Positions 17,520 to 25,929 of a stretch of DNA of 64,000 bases are shown piece by piece (the first letter of the stretch is position 1; each line of letters starts with the position of its first letter). Origin of the DNA: UBA1447 sp964627535 (GTDB taxonomy: Bacteria; Bacillota; Clostridia; Oscillospirales; Acutalibacteraceae). Made by a program: the position numbers and the translations under genes. The notes under the pieces were generated by a model that was given only the letters and a program-made list of their open reading frames with translations, ran no database searches and had not been told where the DNA came from. Location of the stretch: assembly GCA_964627535.1 (NCBI GenBank), contig CAZVJW010000007.1, positions 1-64,000 on the forward strand. The letters are read 5' to 3'.

Positions 17520-18398
17520 TTACTTTCTGCCGCTATAGATCAGCACGGTGCTTGTTGCAATATCCCATAGCTTTTCTCCGTGCATATATTGATCTATGCG
17601 AATATCATATCGCTTGTTAATCAGTGCAATTAATTCTTCGTATTCTTTTGTTGTTAAAGCAGAGGGGGCTAACCGCTGTGCTTTTTCTATACTGCTCAAT
17701 TCATGTAAACGGTTAACATTGATTTGTTCTATTGCCGTTTCTTCGGAAATAGTTGAACTGTCGGGTGCATATGAAACAACAGATATAATATTGACGCTGA
17801 CATCATTAAAACCATTTTTAAACAAATAGGCAAGATGCTCACTTTCCGTCAGTTCGTGCCGACTAACAACACTCAAATCATTTTTATCAGCTTCGTTCCA
17901 TAACTTTTCAAACAAGGCTTTTTCTGCTGAATTGGTAGGCTTCCATATTTCTGAATTAACGCGTCTTGAAGCAACAAGTATATGTATTTTCCCATTTGAC
18001 TTTAGAACTCTATATTGTTCCTTGATAAAAGCGTTAGGCTCGCAGAAGTTCATGACCGTGTGAGAAAAGCACAAGTCAAAGGTATCGTCGGCGAAGGGGA
18101 GGGCGACAGCATCGCCGTTAACAAAAGCGCAGTCGATATCAAGCTCTTTTGATTTTGTCTTTGCATACTGAATATGTCCTATGTCAAAATCGAGTCCCGT
18201 CACATTGGTTGTGGGAAGATAAGACTTTATCCTGTGGCAAAATATTCCGCCTCCGCAGCCGACTTCGAGAATATTCATACCGTTTTCAATTTGTAAGGCT
18301 TTAAGCCATAAATCCTTATTGCCGTCATGGAAGCGCATAGCCCTTGAACGGTATAATTCTTCGGAAGTCTGCACATATTGTGACCATTTGTTATCCAT
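17520..18398 (-). CDS. Class I SAM-dependent methyltransferase
   Basis: A 292-residue methyltransferase. Motif I, NILEVGCGGGIF, is near residues 39-50, the acidic residue in TGLDFD is motif II, and DLCFSHTVMNF is motif IV. The acceptor is unknown. Its start codon sits at the end of a truncated URO-D-type reading frame (GAGGTAAAAACTG-ATG), so its present expression signals may derive from that older gene. Confidence 0.87.
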   Translation of the reverse strand: MDNKWSQYVQTSEELYRSRAMRFHDGNKDLWLKALQIENGMNILEVGCGGGIFCHRIKSYLPTTNVTGLDFDIGHIQYAKTKSKELDIDCAFVNGDAVALPFADDTFDLCFSHTVMNFCEPNAFIKEQYRVLKSNGKIHILVASRRVNSEIWKPTNSAEKALFEKLWNEADKNDLSVVSRHELTESEHLAYLFKNGFNDVSVNIISVVSYAPDSSTISEETAIEQINVNRLHELSSIEKAQRLAPSALTTKEYEELIALINKRYDIRIDQYMHGEKLWDIATSTVLIYSGRK

Positions 18399-18549
18399 CA
18401 GTTTTTACCTCAGCAATTATAATTATTTCCGACTGAACATGCGAGGAAAAAGCCTGTTCGCATAAAGGTATACGGTCAGGCTTTTTGCCGGCGAAAACAT
18501 CGTCGATTCTTTGTTTGTGAGCACTTATTTTTTTATCGGTCATAAACAT
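18391..18549 (-). pseudogene. Truncated N-terminus of a URO-D family methyltransferase
   Basis: A short frame of about 52 codons from ATG at 18549 (or 18543) reads MTDKKISAHKQRIDDVFAGK and then KPDRIPLCEQAFSSHVQSEI, typical of the start of uroporphyrinogen-decarboxylase-like corrinoid methyltransferases. After SEI the similarity stops and the frame runs into the methyltransferase start. Most of the gene (over 300 residues) is missing, which looks like a deletion with its junction near 18425. Two intact URO-D family genes remain in the window. Confidence 0.6.
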
Positions 18550-18588
18550 TCTCCGAAAGGTCAAATGACTGTCGTTTTTGAAATATGG

Positions 18589-19143
18589 TTACAGCTTTAT
18601 CCCCATCGCGACATCGCCAATGCCTTTTGCAAGTTCCGAAAAGCCGTACTTCTTATAAAAATTGATGCCCAGTTCGTTGGTTCTGCCGACGGTCAGCATA
18701 AGCCCGCCGATTCCTTTTGCCTTCAGGTGCTCACTCAAAGCGTTTACTAACTTGCTGCCGAGGCCTTTGCGCTGGTATTCGTCCAGAATATCGATATGAA
18801 GGTGGGCGGGATACTGCGAGGCGTACTTGGCGTGCAGGCGGTAGGAACCGAGGGAGGCCCTCCATTTGATATAGCCGAGCTCTTTAACCTTCGGCAAATA
18901 TTTTTCGTTGAAGCGCGCCTGGTACTTTGCGTAGTTTTCCGCGCAATAGATGTAGCCGATTGCCTCATCCTTTTCGTTTGCTGCCACAAAGCAGTTTTCC
19001 GGTTCGCACTCAATATAGTAATCGCAGTAGGTGTCCAATATAAATTCCTGATCCCTTTTTATTTTCGGGTTGCCGGCGTTAATCAAACAGATTTTGCGGA
19101 TATTGTCACGGTCTTTGGGTTGATAAGGTCTGATGGTTTCCAT
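18589..19143 (-). CDS. GNAT family N-acetyltransferase
   Basis: A 184-residue acetyltransferase. The acetyl-CoA loop is in YQRKGLGSKLVNAL (Q-x-x-G-x-G, about residues 128-141), followed by LTVGRTNELGINFYKKYGF typical of the C-terminal half. The acceptor is not predictable. ATG at 19143 has a weak AGGAGAA site. Downstream is the URO-D fragment. Confidence 0.87.
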   Translation of the reverse strand: METIRPYQPKDRDNIRKICLINAGNPKIKRDQEFILDTYCDYYIECEPENCFVAANEKDEAIGYIYCAENYAKYQARFNEKYLPKVKELGYIKWRASLGSYRLHAKYASQYPAHLHIDILDEYQRKGLGSKLVNALSEHLKAKGIGGLMLTVGRTNELGINFYKKYGFSELAKGIGDVAMGIKL

Positions 19144-19169
19144 AGGTATTCTCCTGTTCTAAATATTTT

Positions 19170-19244
19170 GTAGGGGACGGGTTCTCCGTCCCGTTTATTT
19201 TTGATTGGTTTTATTCGATTCGGGACGGAAAACCCGTCCCCTAC
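19170..19244. repeat. REP-like inverted repeat
   Basis: Two 24-bp arms (19170-19193, GTAGGGGACGGG...; 19221-19244, the inverse) match except for about one position, and each arm can also fold by itself (GGGACGG/CCGTCCC). It lies between GNAT and DUF2284, both read on the minus strand. A related partial sequence (CGTAGGGGCGACC...) is at 28122-28150. Confidence 0.75.
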
Positions 19245-19249
19245 TGATC

Positions 19250-19789
19250 TTATTCAAATAAATAGCAGCTCGTGAATGTTATCGTCTGCGGGCCGTTGTT
19301 GTAGGCGACGCCGGAAAGGGTGCATACCTTGCTGACGAATAAACCGTAGGCCTCCATGGAAGGAACAGCGAGCTCCGGGAAACGGCAGGGCGCGTCGGGG
19401 TAGGTGCATTCGGGGCATACGGAGCAAGCGCCCGCGCCCATCGGCATCATTTTTGGGAAACGAAGTCGCAAATCGGCAGTGAAGTTTTTAAAGTTTTGCC
19501 TGTGCTTTGAGGAGGTTGCTTCAATTGTTTCCCAGTCGAAATCGTCCTCCATCTGCCCGATAGTCTGCACAAGCAAACCTTTGGAATATTCAGCTGCTCT
19601 CAGCGATGCCTCCTCGATGGTTCCGCAGCCGGGGGGGCATGTCCAGCTTTTGCCGTAACTGTGGCAGCGGTCTGCCGCGCACATGTCCCTGACCTCGGGC
19701 ATAAACTCAATGGCTTTGCGGTTGAGTTCGCCTGCCTGTGAAAATCCCGCGGTTAATGCTTCGTCAATTAATGTTTTCATATCAATCAT
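19250..19789 (-). CDS. DUF2284 family metal-binding protein
   Basis: A 179-residue protein of DUF2284, rich in Cys. Clusters are CAADRCHSYGKSWTCPPGC (about residues 36-54) and CSVCPECTYPDAPCRFP (about 121-137), probably Fe-S or other metal ligands. Start ATG 19789 follows AGGAGG; upstream in-frame codons lack a site. Members often sit near URO-D/corrinoid methyltransferase genes in anaerobes. Here a URO-D gene is divergently placed 250 bp away. Confidence 0.85.
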   Translation of the reverse strand: MIDMKTLIDEALTAGFSQAGELNRKAIEFMPEVRDMCAADRCHSYGKSWTCPPGCGTIEEASLRAAEYSKGLLVQTIGQMEDDFDWETIEATSSKHRQNFKNFTADLRLRFPKMMPMGAGACSVCPECTYPDAPCRFPELAVPSMEAYGLFVSKVCTLSGVAYNNGPQTITFTSCYLFE

Positions 19790-19872
19790 AAAATAAATAC
19801 CTCCTGTTGCGTTGCTGACTGAAATAGTATATATTAATTTTATTAGTGATACAAGTCGAATCAATCAACTCA

Positions 19873-19971
19873 TACTGATTCACGATTAAAACCTCTAAAA
19901 AATCAAGTAAAAGCTTTTATTTATGCGGTTTTGCGTGGATTTTTTCTTAGGGTTTTTATGAGTGATTAATA
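19873..19971 (-). mobile_element. MITE copy D
   Basis: A 99-bp, more diverged copy, oriented like copy A. Flanks are TCA and TTG, so the target duplication has decayed. It lies in the divergent gap between DUF2284 and the URO-D gene (19790-20042), where it may sit in the promoter region of either. Confidence 0.8.
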
Positions 19972-20042
19972 TTGTCTGCAAAACATATAAAAGATATTAT
20001 CTTTCGGACAAATAATTTGGCTGAAACAAGGGGTGTGCCGCA

Positions 20043-21170
20043 ATGGTAGAAAGAGAAAAAATGAGCTTGGGTGCTCAAAAAATGCGAGACTTCTACGAGA
20101 TGAAAAAGGGCGCTCATATCTATCAGGAAGAGTTCGGATTTTTCACCTTTGACCGCTGGACAGCGGCGGGTTTTTTGAGTGATGATGTTGATTTAAACAA
20201 GCTGTTCGGTTATGACGAGCCGGGTAAGTATTCCTTAGGTAAGTTAGGCTGGTGCGAAAGTGAACTAAACCCCATCTTTAAAGAAGAAGTTTTGGAAGAC
20301 AGGGGAGAGCATGAACTTGTGCGGGATTTCGCGGGCAGGCATGTTCTTTATTTCAAGGGGCGAAGGAACGGCTTTATGCCGGAGTATGTTGACCATCCGG
20401 TGAAGGATATGCTGACCTGGGAGCGGGATGTCAAATGGCGGCTTGACCCGTCAACACCAAAACGCTTTGCAGACATCGAAAAGAGAATGGAAAATGCAAA
20501 GAACCGGGAAAAGCAGGGGATGGTGATCTGCCAGAACCTGATCGGCGGCTATATGTATCTTCGCTCGCTCATGGGACCGGAAGGCGTTTTATATATGGTG
20601 TACGACGCGCCGGAGCTGATACATGACTGCATGAAAACATGGTTCGAACTGGCGGATACCGTCATCGCGCAGCATCAGAAGTATGTCACGCTGGATGAAA
20701 TCTTTTTAGCAGAGGACATCTGTTACAAGGGCGGACCGTTGATTTCACCTGCCATGATGCGTGAGTTTTTATTTCCATACTATCAGCAGCTGACATTAAA
20801 CGCCAAAAACAGGCAGATTGATAAAACGCGGCTGCTTCACATCCAGATTGATACGGACGGCGACTGCAGGCCGGTGATCCCCGTTTACAAAGAAATCGGC
20901 ATGGACTATATGTCTCCGTTTGAAGTTGCCTCCGGCTGCGATGTGGTGGAGCAGAGAAAACAATATCCGGAACTTTTGATGCGCGGCGGGATTGACAAAC
21001 GGATATTAGCCGAAAGCAAGGATGCCATTGACCGGGAGCTCGAAAGAATCATGCCTTTTATGCGCGAACAAGGCGGTTATATTCCAACCTGCGACCATGG
21101 GGTGCCGGAAGAGGTGCCGTTTGAAAACTACCTGCATTACAGAAAAAGAATGATTGAATACAGCAGCTGA
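20043..21170 (+). CDS. URO-D family (methylcobamide methyltransferase-like) protein
   Basis: A 375-residue TIM-barrel protein of the uroporphyrinogen-decarboxylase superfamily, in the branch that moves methyl groups between corrinoid proteins and cofactors rather than making haem. Candidate metal ligands are the His of LLHIQIDTDGDC, that Cys, and the Cys of IPTCDHGVP near residues 350-360, the usual MtaA/CmuA-like arrangement. ATG 20043 is preceded by AAGGGGTG. No corrinoid-binding protein gene is adjacent, so its methyl donor is unknown. Confidence 0.85.
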   Translation: MVEREKMSLGAQKMRDFYEMKKGAHIYQEEFGFFTFDRWTAAGFLSDDVDLNKLFGYDEPGKYSLGKLGWCESELNPIFKEEVLEDRGEHELVRDFAGRHVLYFKGRRNGFMPEYVDHPVKDMLTWERDVKWRLDPSTPKRFADIEKRMENAKNREKQGMVICQNLIGGYMYLRSLMGPEGVLYMVYDAPELIHDCMKTWFELADTVIAQHQKYVTLDEIFLAEDICYKGGPLISPAMMREFLFPYYQQLTLNAKNRQIDKTRLLHIQIDTDGDCRPVIPVYKEIGMDYMSPFEVASGCDVVEQRKQYPELLMRGGIDKRILAESKDAIDRELERIMPFMREQGGYIPTCDHGVPEEVPFENYLHYRKRMIEYSS

Positions 21171-21246
21171 GTTTTTAGAATATCGGAACCGCCCTTTTGA
21201 AGAAGGTGGCTTCTAAGATTTATATTGAAAACATGACGTAAAATTG

Positions 21247-21280
21247 TTACAATGGACACAGTCAAATGTGTCCATTGTAA
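21247..21280. other. Perfect 14-bp inverted repeat
   Basis: TTACAATGGACACA and its exact inverse are separated by six bases, 25 bp before the next gene. It lacks a T-run, so it is not a normal terminator; it could be an operator or an mRNA hairpin before the DUF3592 gene. Confidence 0.6.
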
Positions 21281-21304
21281 CTAATTTATATGGAGGCAAA
21301 TAAA

Positions 21305-21754
21305 TTGAAAAACTACAGGTCAGGCAGAGTTATCTCATTTATTTTTGCCGCGTTCTTTCTTTTCTTCGCGGTTTACGCAACCTATGACAGAGCCGGCTTT
21401 AAAAGCAATTCGATTGTAACACAAGGCAAGGTGGTGGACATCGTAACGGAATCCACCAGCAAAACGGACAGGGTTTTCATCTTTATTACGAGAAACATTG
21501 AAAAATCGATTATTGAGTACACGGATAAAAACGGGGACACTTATACAAAATCGGAAGCGCCCTTTTTCAAAAAAGCACCATATGCGCTGAATGATACAGT
21601 AGATATCCGATACAATCCCGAATTCCCCGAATCCGGCATTGTGGACACTTTCACAAATCTTTTCGGATTTACGCTTCTGTTTTATTTCATCAGTTTTGTA
21701 TTCTTTTTCGTGTTCTTCTATTTGAAAGTGATGCAAAAGGGGAAGAAGAAGTAG
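21305..21754 (+). CDS. DUF3592-like membrane protein
   Basis: A 149-residue protein with a membrane helix at each end (about residues 10-25, ISFIFAAFFLFFAVYA; and 115-140, FTLLFYFISFVFFFVFFY) and an extracytoplasmic beta-rich middle with VRYNP-like DIRYNPEFPESG, typical of DUF3592. I choose TTG at 21305 because GGAGG lies eight bases ahead; ATG 21290 overlaps that site. Function unknown. Confidence 0.75.
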   Translation: MKNYRSGRVISFIFAAFFLFFAVYATYDRAGFKSNSIVTQGKVVDIVTESTSKTDRVFIFITRNIEKSIIEYTDKNGDTYTKSEAPFFKKAPYALNDTVDIRYNPEFPESGIVDTFTNLFGFTLLFYFISFVFFFVFFYLKVMQKGKKK

Positions 21755-21771
21755 TAGTGGTCAGTGGTCAG
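21754..21771 (+). repeat. AGTGGTC heptamer repeats, site 1
   Basis: Two and a half copies of a 7-bp unit (AGTGGTC AGTGGTC AG) start directly at the stop codon of the DUF3592-like gene. The same unit recurs after two other stop codons, at 25342 and 28094. Confidence 0.55.
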
Positions 21772-21815
21772 ACGCTACCTGAAAGACACTTGAGCCTGAA
21801 AGGAAGGATATAATC

Positions 21816-22274
21816 ATGGCGAAAAAGACCTTTGAGGAAAAGCTGAATGACAACAGGGATATGCCGAAACTCATTGAGCTTGACGACCCGAAACAAATCA
21901 AACAGTACGGCGGTAAAATTATGCTGATAGCTCCACCTCTTGCTTATGACGCGATTATGAAACAAGTACCGAACGGTAAACTGATAACCGCCGACATCAT
22001 CAGAAATTATTTGGCAAAAAAGCATGGCGCTGATTTCACCTGCCCGCTGACAGCCGGAATTTTTATGAACATTGTTGCCGGCGCGGCCGCAGAGCGGAAA
22101 ACAGACGAAACGCCTTATTGGCGCACACTCAGAAAAGACGGTGAGCTCAACGAAAAATATCCGGGCGGAGTTGACGCGCAAAAACTGCATCTCGAAATAG
22201 AGGGGCATACCGTTATTCAAAAAGGCAAACGCTGGTTTGTGAAGGATTATAAAGAGAAATTGTTTGATCTGTGA
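21816..22274 (+). CDS. MGMT-family-like conserved protein
   Basis: A 152-residue protein conserved in Clostridia and usually named 'MGMT family' for a domain like that of O6-alkylguanine-DNA methyltransferase. The middle (GKLITADIIRNYLAKKHGADFTCP) matches the DNA-binding winged helix. The classic PCHR acceptor motif is absent; a Cys is present in FTCPLTAG. DNA repair activity is therefore doubtful. A good site (AAAGGAAGG) precedes ATG 21816. Confidence 0.7.
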   Translation: MAKKTFEEKLNDNRDMPKLIELDDPKQIKQYGGKIMLIAPPLAYDAIMKQVPNGKLITADIIRNYLAKKHGADFTCPLTAGIFMNIVAGAAAERKTDETPYWRTLRKDGELNEKYPGGVDAQKLHLEIEGHTVIQKGKRWFVKDYKEKLFDL

Positions 22275-22298
22275 AGTTAAGAAGAAAAGAGAAAGTCT

Positions 22299-22702
22299 GT
22301 GAATATCGTTTACAAAGATACAAATGATTTTAACCCCGATGATTTGCAGGAGCTGTTTTTGTCGGTTGAGTGGTCCTCCGGCCACTTTCCGGAAAAACTG
22401 GCAGTTGCGATGCAAAACAGCGGCACCGTTTTCTCGGCATGGGCCGGCGAAAACTTGTTGGTCTGATCAACGTTTTGGACGACGGTATAATGACCGCTTA
22501 TGTTCATTACTTGCTGGTGAACCCGGAATATCAGGGCAAGGGCATCGGCAAAGAATTGGTGCTTCTTGTAAAAGAGAAATACAAAGATTATCTCAGAACT
22601 GTTTTAATAGCGTATGATAAGGAAGCTGAATTTTACCGCCGCCTCGGGTTTGAGGCGGGAACCGGGAAAAGTCCGATGTTTATCACTTCGCTCTGGACTT
22701 GA
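22299..22702 (+). pseudogene. GNAT acetyltransferase, frameshifted
   Basis: From GTG 22299 the frame reads MNIVYKDTNDFNPDDLQELF...SAWAGEN and hits a stop at LLV. The next frame takes over as KLVGLINVLDDGIM, then the acetyl-CoA motif PEYQGKGIGKELV and YRRLGFEAG, ending at 22702. Adding one A to GAAAAC at 22449-22454 fuses both into a complete ~134-residue GNAT. A one-base loss in an A-run is a common mutation and also a common sequencing error. Confidence 0.75.
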
Positions 22703-22762
22703 GAATGGTTCGTCTGCGAAGCGGCATATGGTGCAATTTATTTCCTCAACAAAGGAGCAGTT

Positions 22763-23122
22763 ATGAAATACGGGTGGCTTGATGAATATTGCCTTTCGAA
22801 AAAAGGCGCCGAAAAAGATTTTAAGCCGGAATGGAACGCGACCCGCTACATGATAAGGGGTAAAATGTTCGCCATGCTTGGGGGCGATAAAAACGGGACG
22901 CCGATTATTACGGTAAAGCTGGAACCGTTGTTCGGCGAGCTTTTAAGAAAACAATATAAAGATATCATCCCCGGCTATTATATGAACAAGGAGCATTGGA
23001 ACTCACTTTATTTGGACGGCGATGTTCCGGACGCTGTGTTGAAAGATATGCTGGATAAGTCATACAATATTTTGCTTGCGTCTTTCAGCAAAAAGGCGCA
23101 AAATGAGATAATCGCTGAGTAA
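22763..23122 (+). CDS. MmcQ/YjbR family protein
   Basis: A 119-residue protein with a double-wing DNA-binding-like fold (MmcQ/YjbR, CyaY-like). Recognisable elements are KPEWNATRYMIRGKMFAMLGG near the N-terminus, ITVKLEP, and YYMNKEHWNSLYLDG in the middle. The role is poorly known. ATG 22763 follows AAAGGAG. Confidence 0.85.
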   Translation: MKYGWLDEYCLSKKGAEKDFKPEWNATRYMIRGKMFAMLGGDKNGTPIITVKLEPLFGELLRKQYKDIIPGYYMNKEHWNSLYLDGDVPDAVLKDMLDKSYNILLASFSKKAQNEIIAE

Positions 23123-23160
23123 CATATAACAGCCAACATCAAACAAAGTAAGGAATGGAT

Positions 23161-23583
23161 ATGATTATGGGCAAAGTTTTAAGGTCAAACAATATGAATA
23201 AATGCATCGGCTGCTTTACCTGCCAAAGGGTTTGCGCCGGCATCAACCACAAGTCGTTTACCGACGATAAAAGCGCAATAAAAATACGTACACTTGGCGG
23301 ATTATCCGGTAAGTTTTTTGCCACGCACTGCCTTGCCTGCACCGGGGACATCGCCTGCATGAATGCCTGCCCGACCGGCGCGCTGACGGAAAGACCCGGC
23401 GGCGGCGTGATACTCAATGAAAAGAAATGTATTCATTGCAAAAAATGCGCCGAAAGCTGTATTGTGAAAGCAATTTATTTTACCGATGACAACTCTCCGC
23501 CCATCATCTGCAAACACTGCGGAATCTGTGTAAAATATTGCCCCCACAATTGCCTGACCATGGAGGATAAGGACGATGCTTAA
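23161..23583 (+). CDS. Polyferredoxin-type 4Fe-4S protein (AOR partner)
   Basis: A 140-residue electron-transfer protein with sixteen or so Cys in four clusters: CIGCFTCQRVC, CLACTGDIACMNACPTG, CIHCKKCAESC and CKHCGICVKYCPHNC, enough for up to four 4Fe-4S centres. It is of the YdhY/AOR-subunit type. ATG 23161 is six bases from AAGGA; upstream in-frame ATG 23155 would touch that site. Its end overlaps the start of the AOR gene by 8 bp, so the two are co-translated and probably form one complex. Confidence 0.85.
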   Translation: MIMGKVLRSNNMNKCIGCFTCQRVCAGINHKSFTDDKSAIKIRTLGGLSGKFFATHCLACTGDIACMNACPTGALTERPGGGVILNEKKCIHCKKCAESCIVKAIYFTDDNSPPIICKHCGICVKYCPHNCLTMEDKDDA

Positions 23584-25339
23584 CGAAAACTATATTAAAG
23601 TCTTACATATAGACCTAACTTCCGGGAAAGTCAGTGTTGACCTGCGGGAAGACCTAAGAAAGTTTCTCGGTGGAGTCGGCGTTGCTTCGCAGCTGCTGTA
23701 TGAAAACATGGTGTCATGGGAGGACCCGTTGTCCCCTGTGCAGCCGATCGTTTTTGCTATCGGCGCGCTGAGCTCAATCTTCCCGGTTGTTACCAAAACC
23801 GTTGCGATGTTTATCTCGCCTGTTACCGGAGAATTGGGGGAGTCTTACGCCGGCGGAAGATTTGCTTACACCATGTTCAACGCTGGTATAGACGCGCTGG
23901 TCATCAAGGGCAAGGCGAAAAATCCCTGTTATATAACCATTAACAATAACCGCATTGATATTAAGGACGCCCGTGCTTTTTGGGGGCTTCATGCCAATCA
24001 GGTGGGGCAATACATCAGGACGGTCGAGGGCGGGCAGGGCAAACGCTCAATCATCCGAATTGGGCCTGCCGGAGAAAACCTGTGTAAAATCGCGAATGTC
24101 AATGTGGATACCTACCGGCATTTCGGCCGCATGGGGCTTGGCGCCTTATTCGGCAGCAAAAATTTAAAGGCAATTCAGGTGACGGGGGATGTCACAAAGG
24201 AGATAAAAGACCAAAAGAAATACCTCAAGGTATATAATGAGATTTTTAACAAGGTGACGGACACCAAGCTGATGACAAAATACCATGATCTCGGCACACC
24301 GATCAATGTCAATGTTTTAAATATCATCGGTGCGCTGCCTGTCAAAAATCTTCAGGAAGCGCATGTCGATGATGCCGAAGGTATCAGCGGTGAGCATTTT
24401 GCCGAGAGAAATCTTATTAGAAAAATAGCCTGTGTCGGCTGTCCGGTAGGCTGCGTACACATTGGGCAAGTCAGGCGTGAATTTGATACAGGGCATGAAT
24501 ATGAAACCTTGAATGTCGCTTACGACTATGAACTGATTGCAACATTGGGATCAAACTTAGGGATAACCGACAGCGACTCGATTTTGGAACTGATAGACGC
24601 GGTGGAAGAATACGGGCTGGACGCGGTCGCGGGCGGAATCTGTCTGGCATATGCAACAGAGTGCTTCGAAAAGAAGATTGTTACGGAAGAAGAAACGATT
24701 GTTCCGCTGGAATTCGGCAATAAAGAAAACTATCTGAAGGCTATAAAATTTATGGCGGCCAAGGAAAACGATTTTTATGCCGCATTGTCAGACGGCGTCG
24801 CGGTGGCATCGAAGAAATACGGAGGCGAGGAATTTGCCGTATCCATCGCTAAAAACGAAATGCCGGCGTACCATACCGGCTACGGAGCAATAGTTGGATA
24901 TAGCTGCGGTGCAAGGCACAGCCATTTATGCAACGGCGGTTATTCTTATGACCAGACAAACAAAGAATTTAACAAGCAGAATATTGTTGACAGCATATTT
25001 GAAGAAGAAGTCAAGCGCTGCGTTTTGAATTCGCTTATCATCTGTCTTTTCGCCAGGAATGTGTATGACAATGCGACAATACTCTCCGCGCTGGACGCAA
25101 TCAGCGCAATCGGACCCGAGAACCTGAATGACGAATATTTGGAGCAGTTAGGCCTGCGGATCTATAAAACCAAATTAAAGATTAAAGAAGCGCTGGGGTT
25201 TGACCTTTCGAAAATCCAGATATCAAAACGAGTTTTCAGCACACCGGCAATGGGGAATGTGTTGGATGAAGACACTGCACGGGAAATGATTGAGATGTTC
25301 AAGCAAAAGGACGAGGAATTGCTTGCTTCGGAAATCTAA
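23576..25339 (+). CDS. Aldehyde:ferredoxin oxidoreductase family enzyme
   Basis: A 587-residue tungsto/molybdo-bispterin enzyme of the AOR family, which oxidises an aldehyde or other substrate and passes electrons to ferredoxin. N-terminal residues 1-210 form the pterin-binding domain (LGGVGVASQLL; YAGGRFAYTMF; RIGPAGE). The 4Fe-4S ligands fit C286-x2-C289-x3-C293 (ACVGCPVGC), and Cys490 (IICLF) matches the fourth ligand spacing known in the Pyrococcus enzyme. With the preceding polyferredoxin it resembles E. coli YdhV/YdhY rather than single-gene AOR. The substrate is unknown. Confidence 0.9.
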   Translation: MLNENYIKVLHIDLTSGKVSVDLREDLRKFLGGVGVASQLLYENMVSWEDPLSPVQPIVFAIGALSSIFPVVTKTVAMFISPVTGELGESYAGGRFAYTMFNAGIDALVIKGKAKNPCYITINNNRIDIKDARAFWGLHANQVGQYIRTVEGGQGKRSIIRIGPAGENLCKIANVNVDTYRHFGRMGLGALFGSKNLKAIQVTGDVTKEIKDQKKYLKVYNEIFNKVTDTKLMTKYHDLGTPINVNVLNIIGALPVKNLQEAHVDDAEGISGEHFAERNLIRKIACVGCPVGCVHIGQVRREFDTGHEYETLNVAYDYELIATLGSNLGITDSDSILELIDAVEEYGLDAVAGGICLAYATECFEKKIVTEEETIVPLEFGNKENYLKAIKFMAAKENDFYAALSDGVAVASKKYGGEEFAVSIAKNEMPAYHTGYGAIVGYSCGARHSHLCNGGYSYDQTNKEFNKQNIVDSIFEEEVKRCVLNSLIICLFARNVYDNATILSALDAISAIGPENLNDEYLEQLGLRIYKTKLKIKEALGFDLSKIQISKRVFSTPAMGNVLDEDTAREMIEMFKQKDEELLASEI

Positions 25340-25341
25340 AA

Positions 25342-25372
25342 AGTGGTCAGTGGTTAGTGGATAGTGGTCAGC
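25342..25372 (+). repeat. AGTGGTC heptamer repeats, site 2
   Basis: Four consecutive variants (AGTGGTC AGTGGTT AGTGGAT AGTGGTC) begin right after the AOR stop codon. Same unit as at 21754 and 28094. Confidence 0.6.
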
Positions 25373-25437
25373 ACATTCAAGATAATAGAATCCCTATGAA
25401 AAAGTGGGTTTACGATGAATAGTAAAAGGAACAAAGC

Positions 25438-25896
25438 ATGAACAGTCAAAAACCAAAGGTTGCTTTCATCTGTGTGCATAATTCCTGCCGGTCACAAATT
25501 GCGGAAGCGTTAGGCAAACACTTTGCCGGCGATGTTTTTGAAAGTTTTTCCGCGGGAACCGAAATGAAACCGCAAATCAATCAGGATGCCGTGCGGCTGA
25601 TGAAAGAGCTTTATAATCTTGATATGGAGAAGACTCAATACTCAAAACTTACTTCGGCTTTGCCGCCGGTAGAGGTGGTTGTTACCATGGGCTGTAATGT
25701 GGAGTGCCCGTATTTACCGGCAAAAATGCGGGAGGACTGGGGGCTTGACGACCCCACCGGCAAGAACGATGAGGAGTTCAAAAAAACAATAATAATCATA
25801 GAGAAAAAGATAAAAGAATTAGCCGAAAAGTTAAATAAATTGAATCGCCGATTATTTGCAATCATTGCTGTAACCGGCGATATCTTTATGCTATAA
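25438..25896 (+). CDS. arsC: Arsenate reductase-like low-MW phosphatase
   Basis: A 152-residue protein of the thioredoxin-type ArsC/low-molecular-weight phosphatase fold. The P-loop is CVHNSCRS (residues 11-18), with the resolving region VTMGCNVECPYLPA near residues 81-94 carrying the paired Cys of the redox cascade and DDPTG near 104. It would reduce arsenate in the cytoplasm. The C-terminal ~15 residues (RRLFAIIAVTGDIFML) are hydrophobic and not typical. No arsR or arsB neighbour is seen. Confidence 0.85.
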   Translation: MNSQKPKVAFICVHNSCRSQIAEALGKHFAGDVFESFSAGTEMKPQINQDAVRLMKELYNLDMEKTQYSKLTSALPPVEVVVTMGCNVECPYLPAKMREDWGLDDPTGKNDEEFKKTIIIIEKKIKELAEKLNKLNRRLFAIIAVTGDIFML

Positions 25897-25929
25897 TGCT
25901 CTCAAGTACTTTTGGAGGCGAAAACAGTA

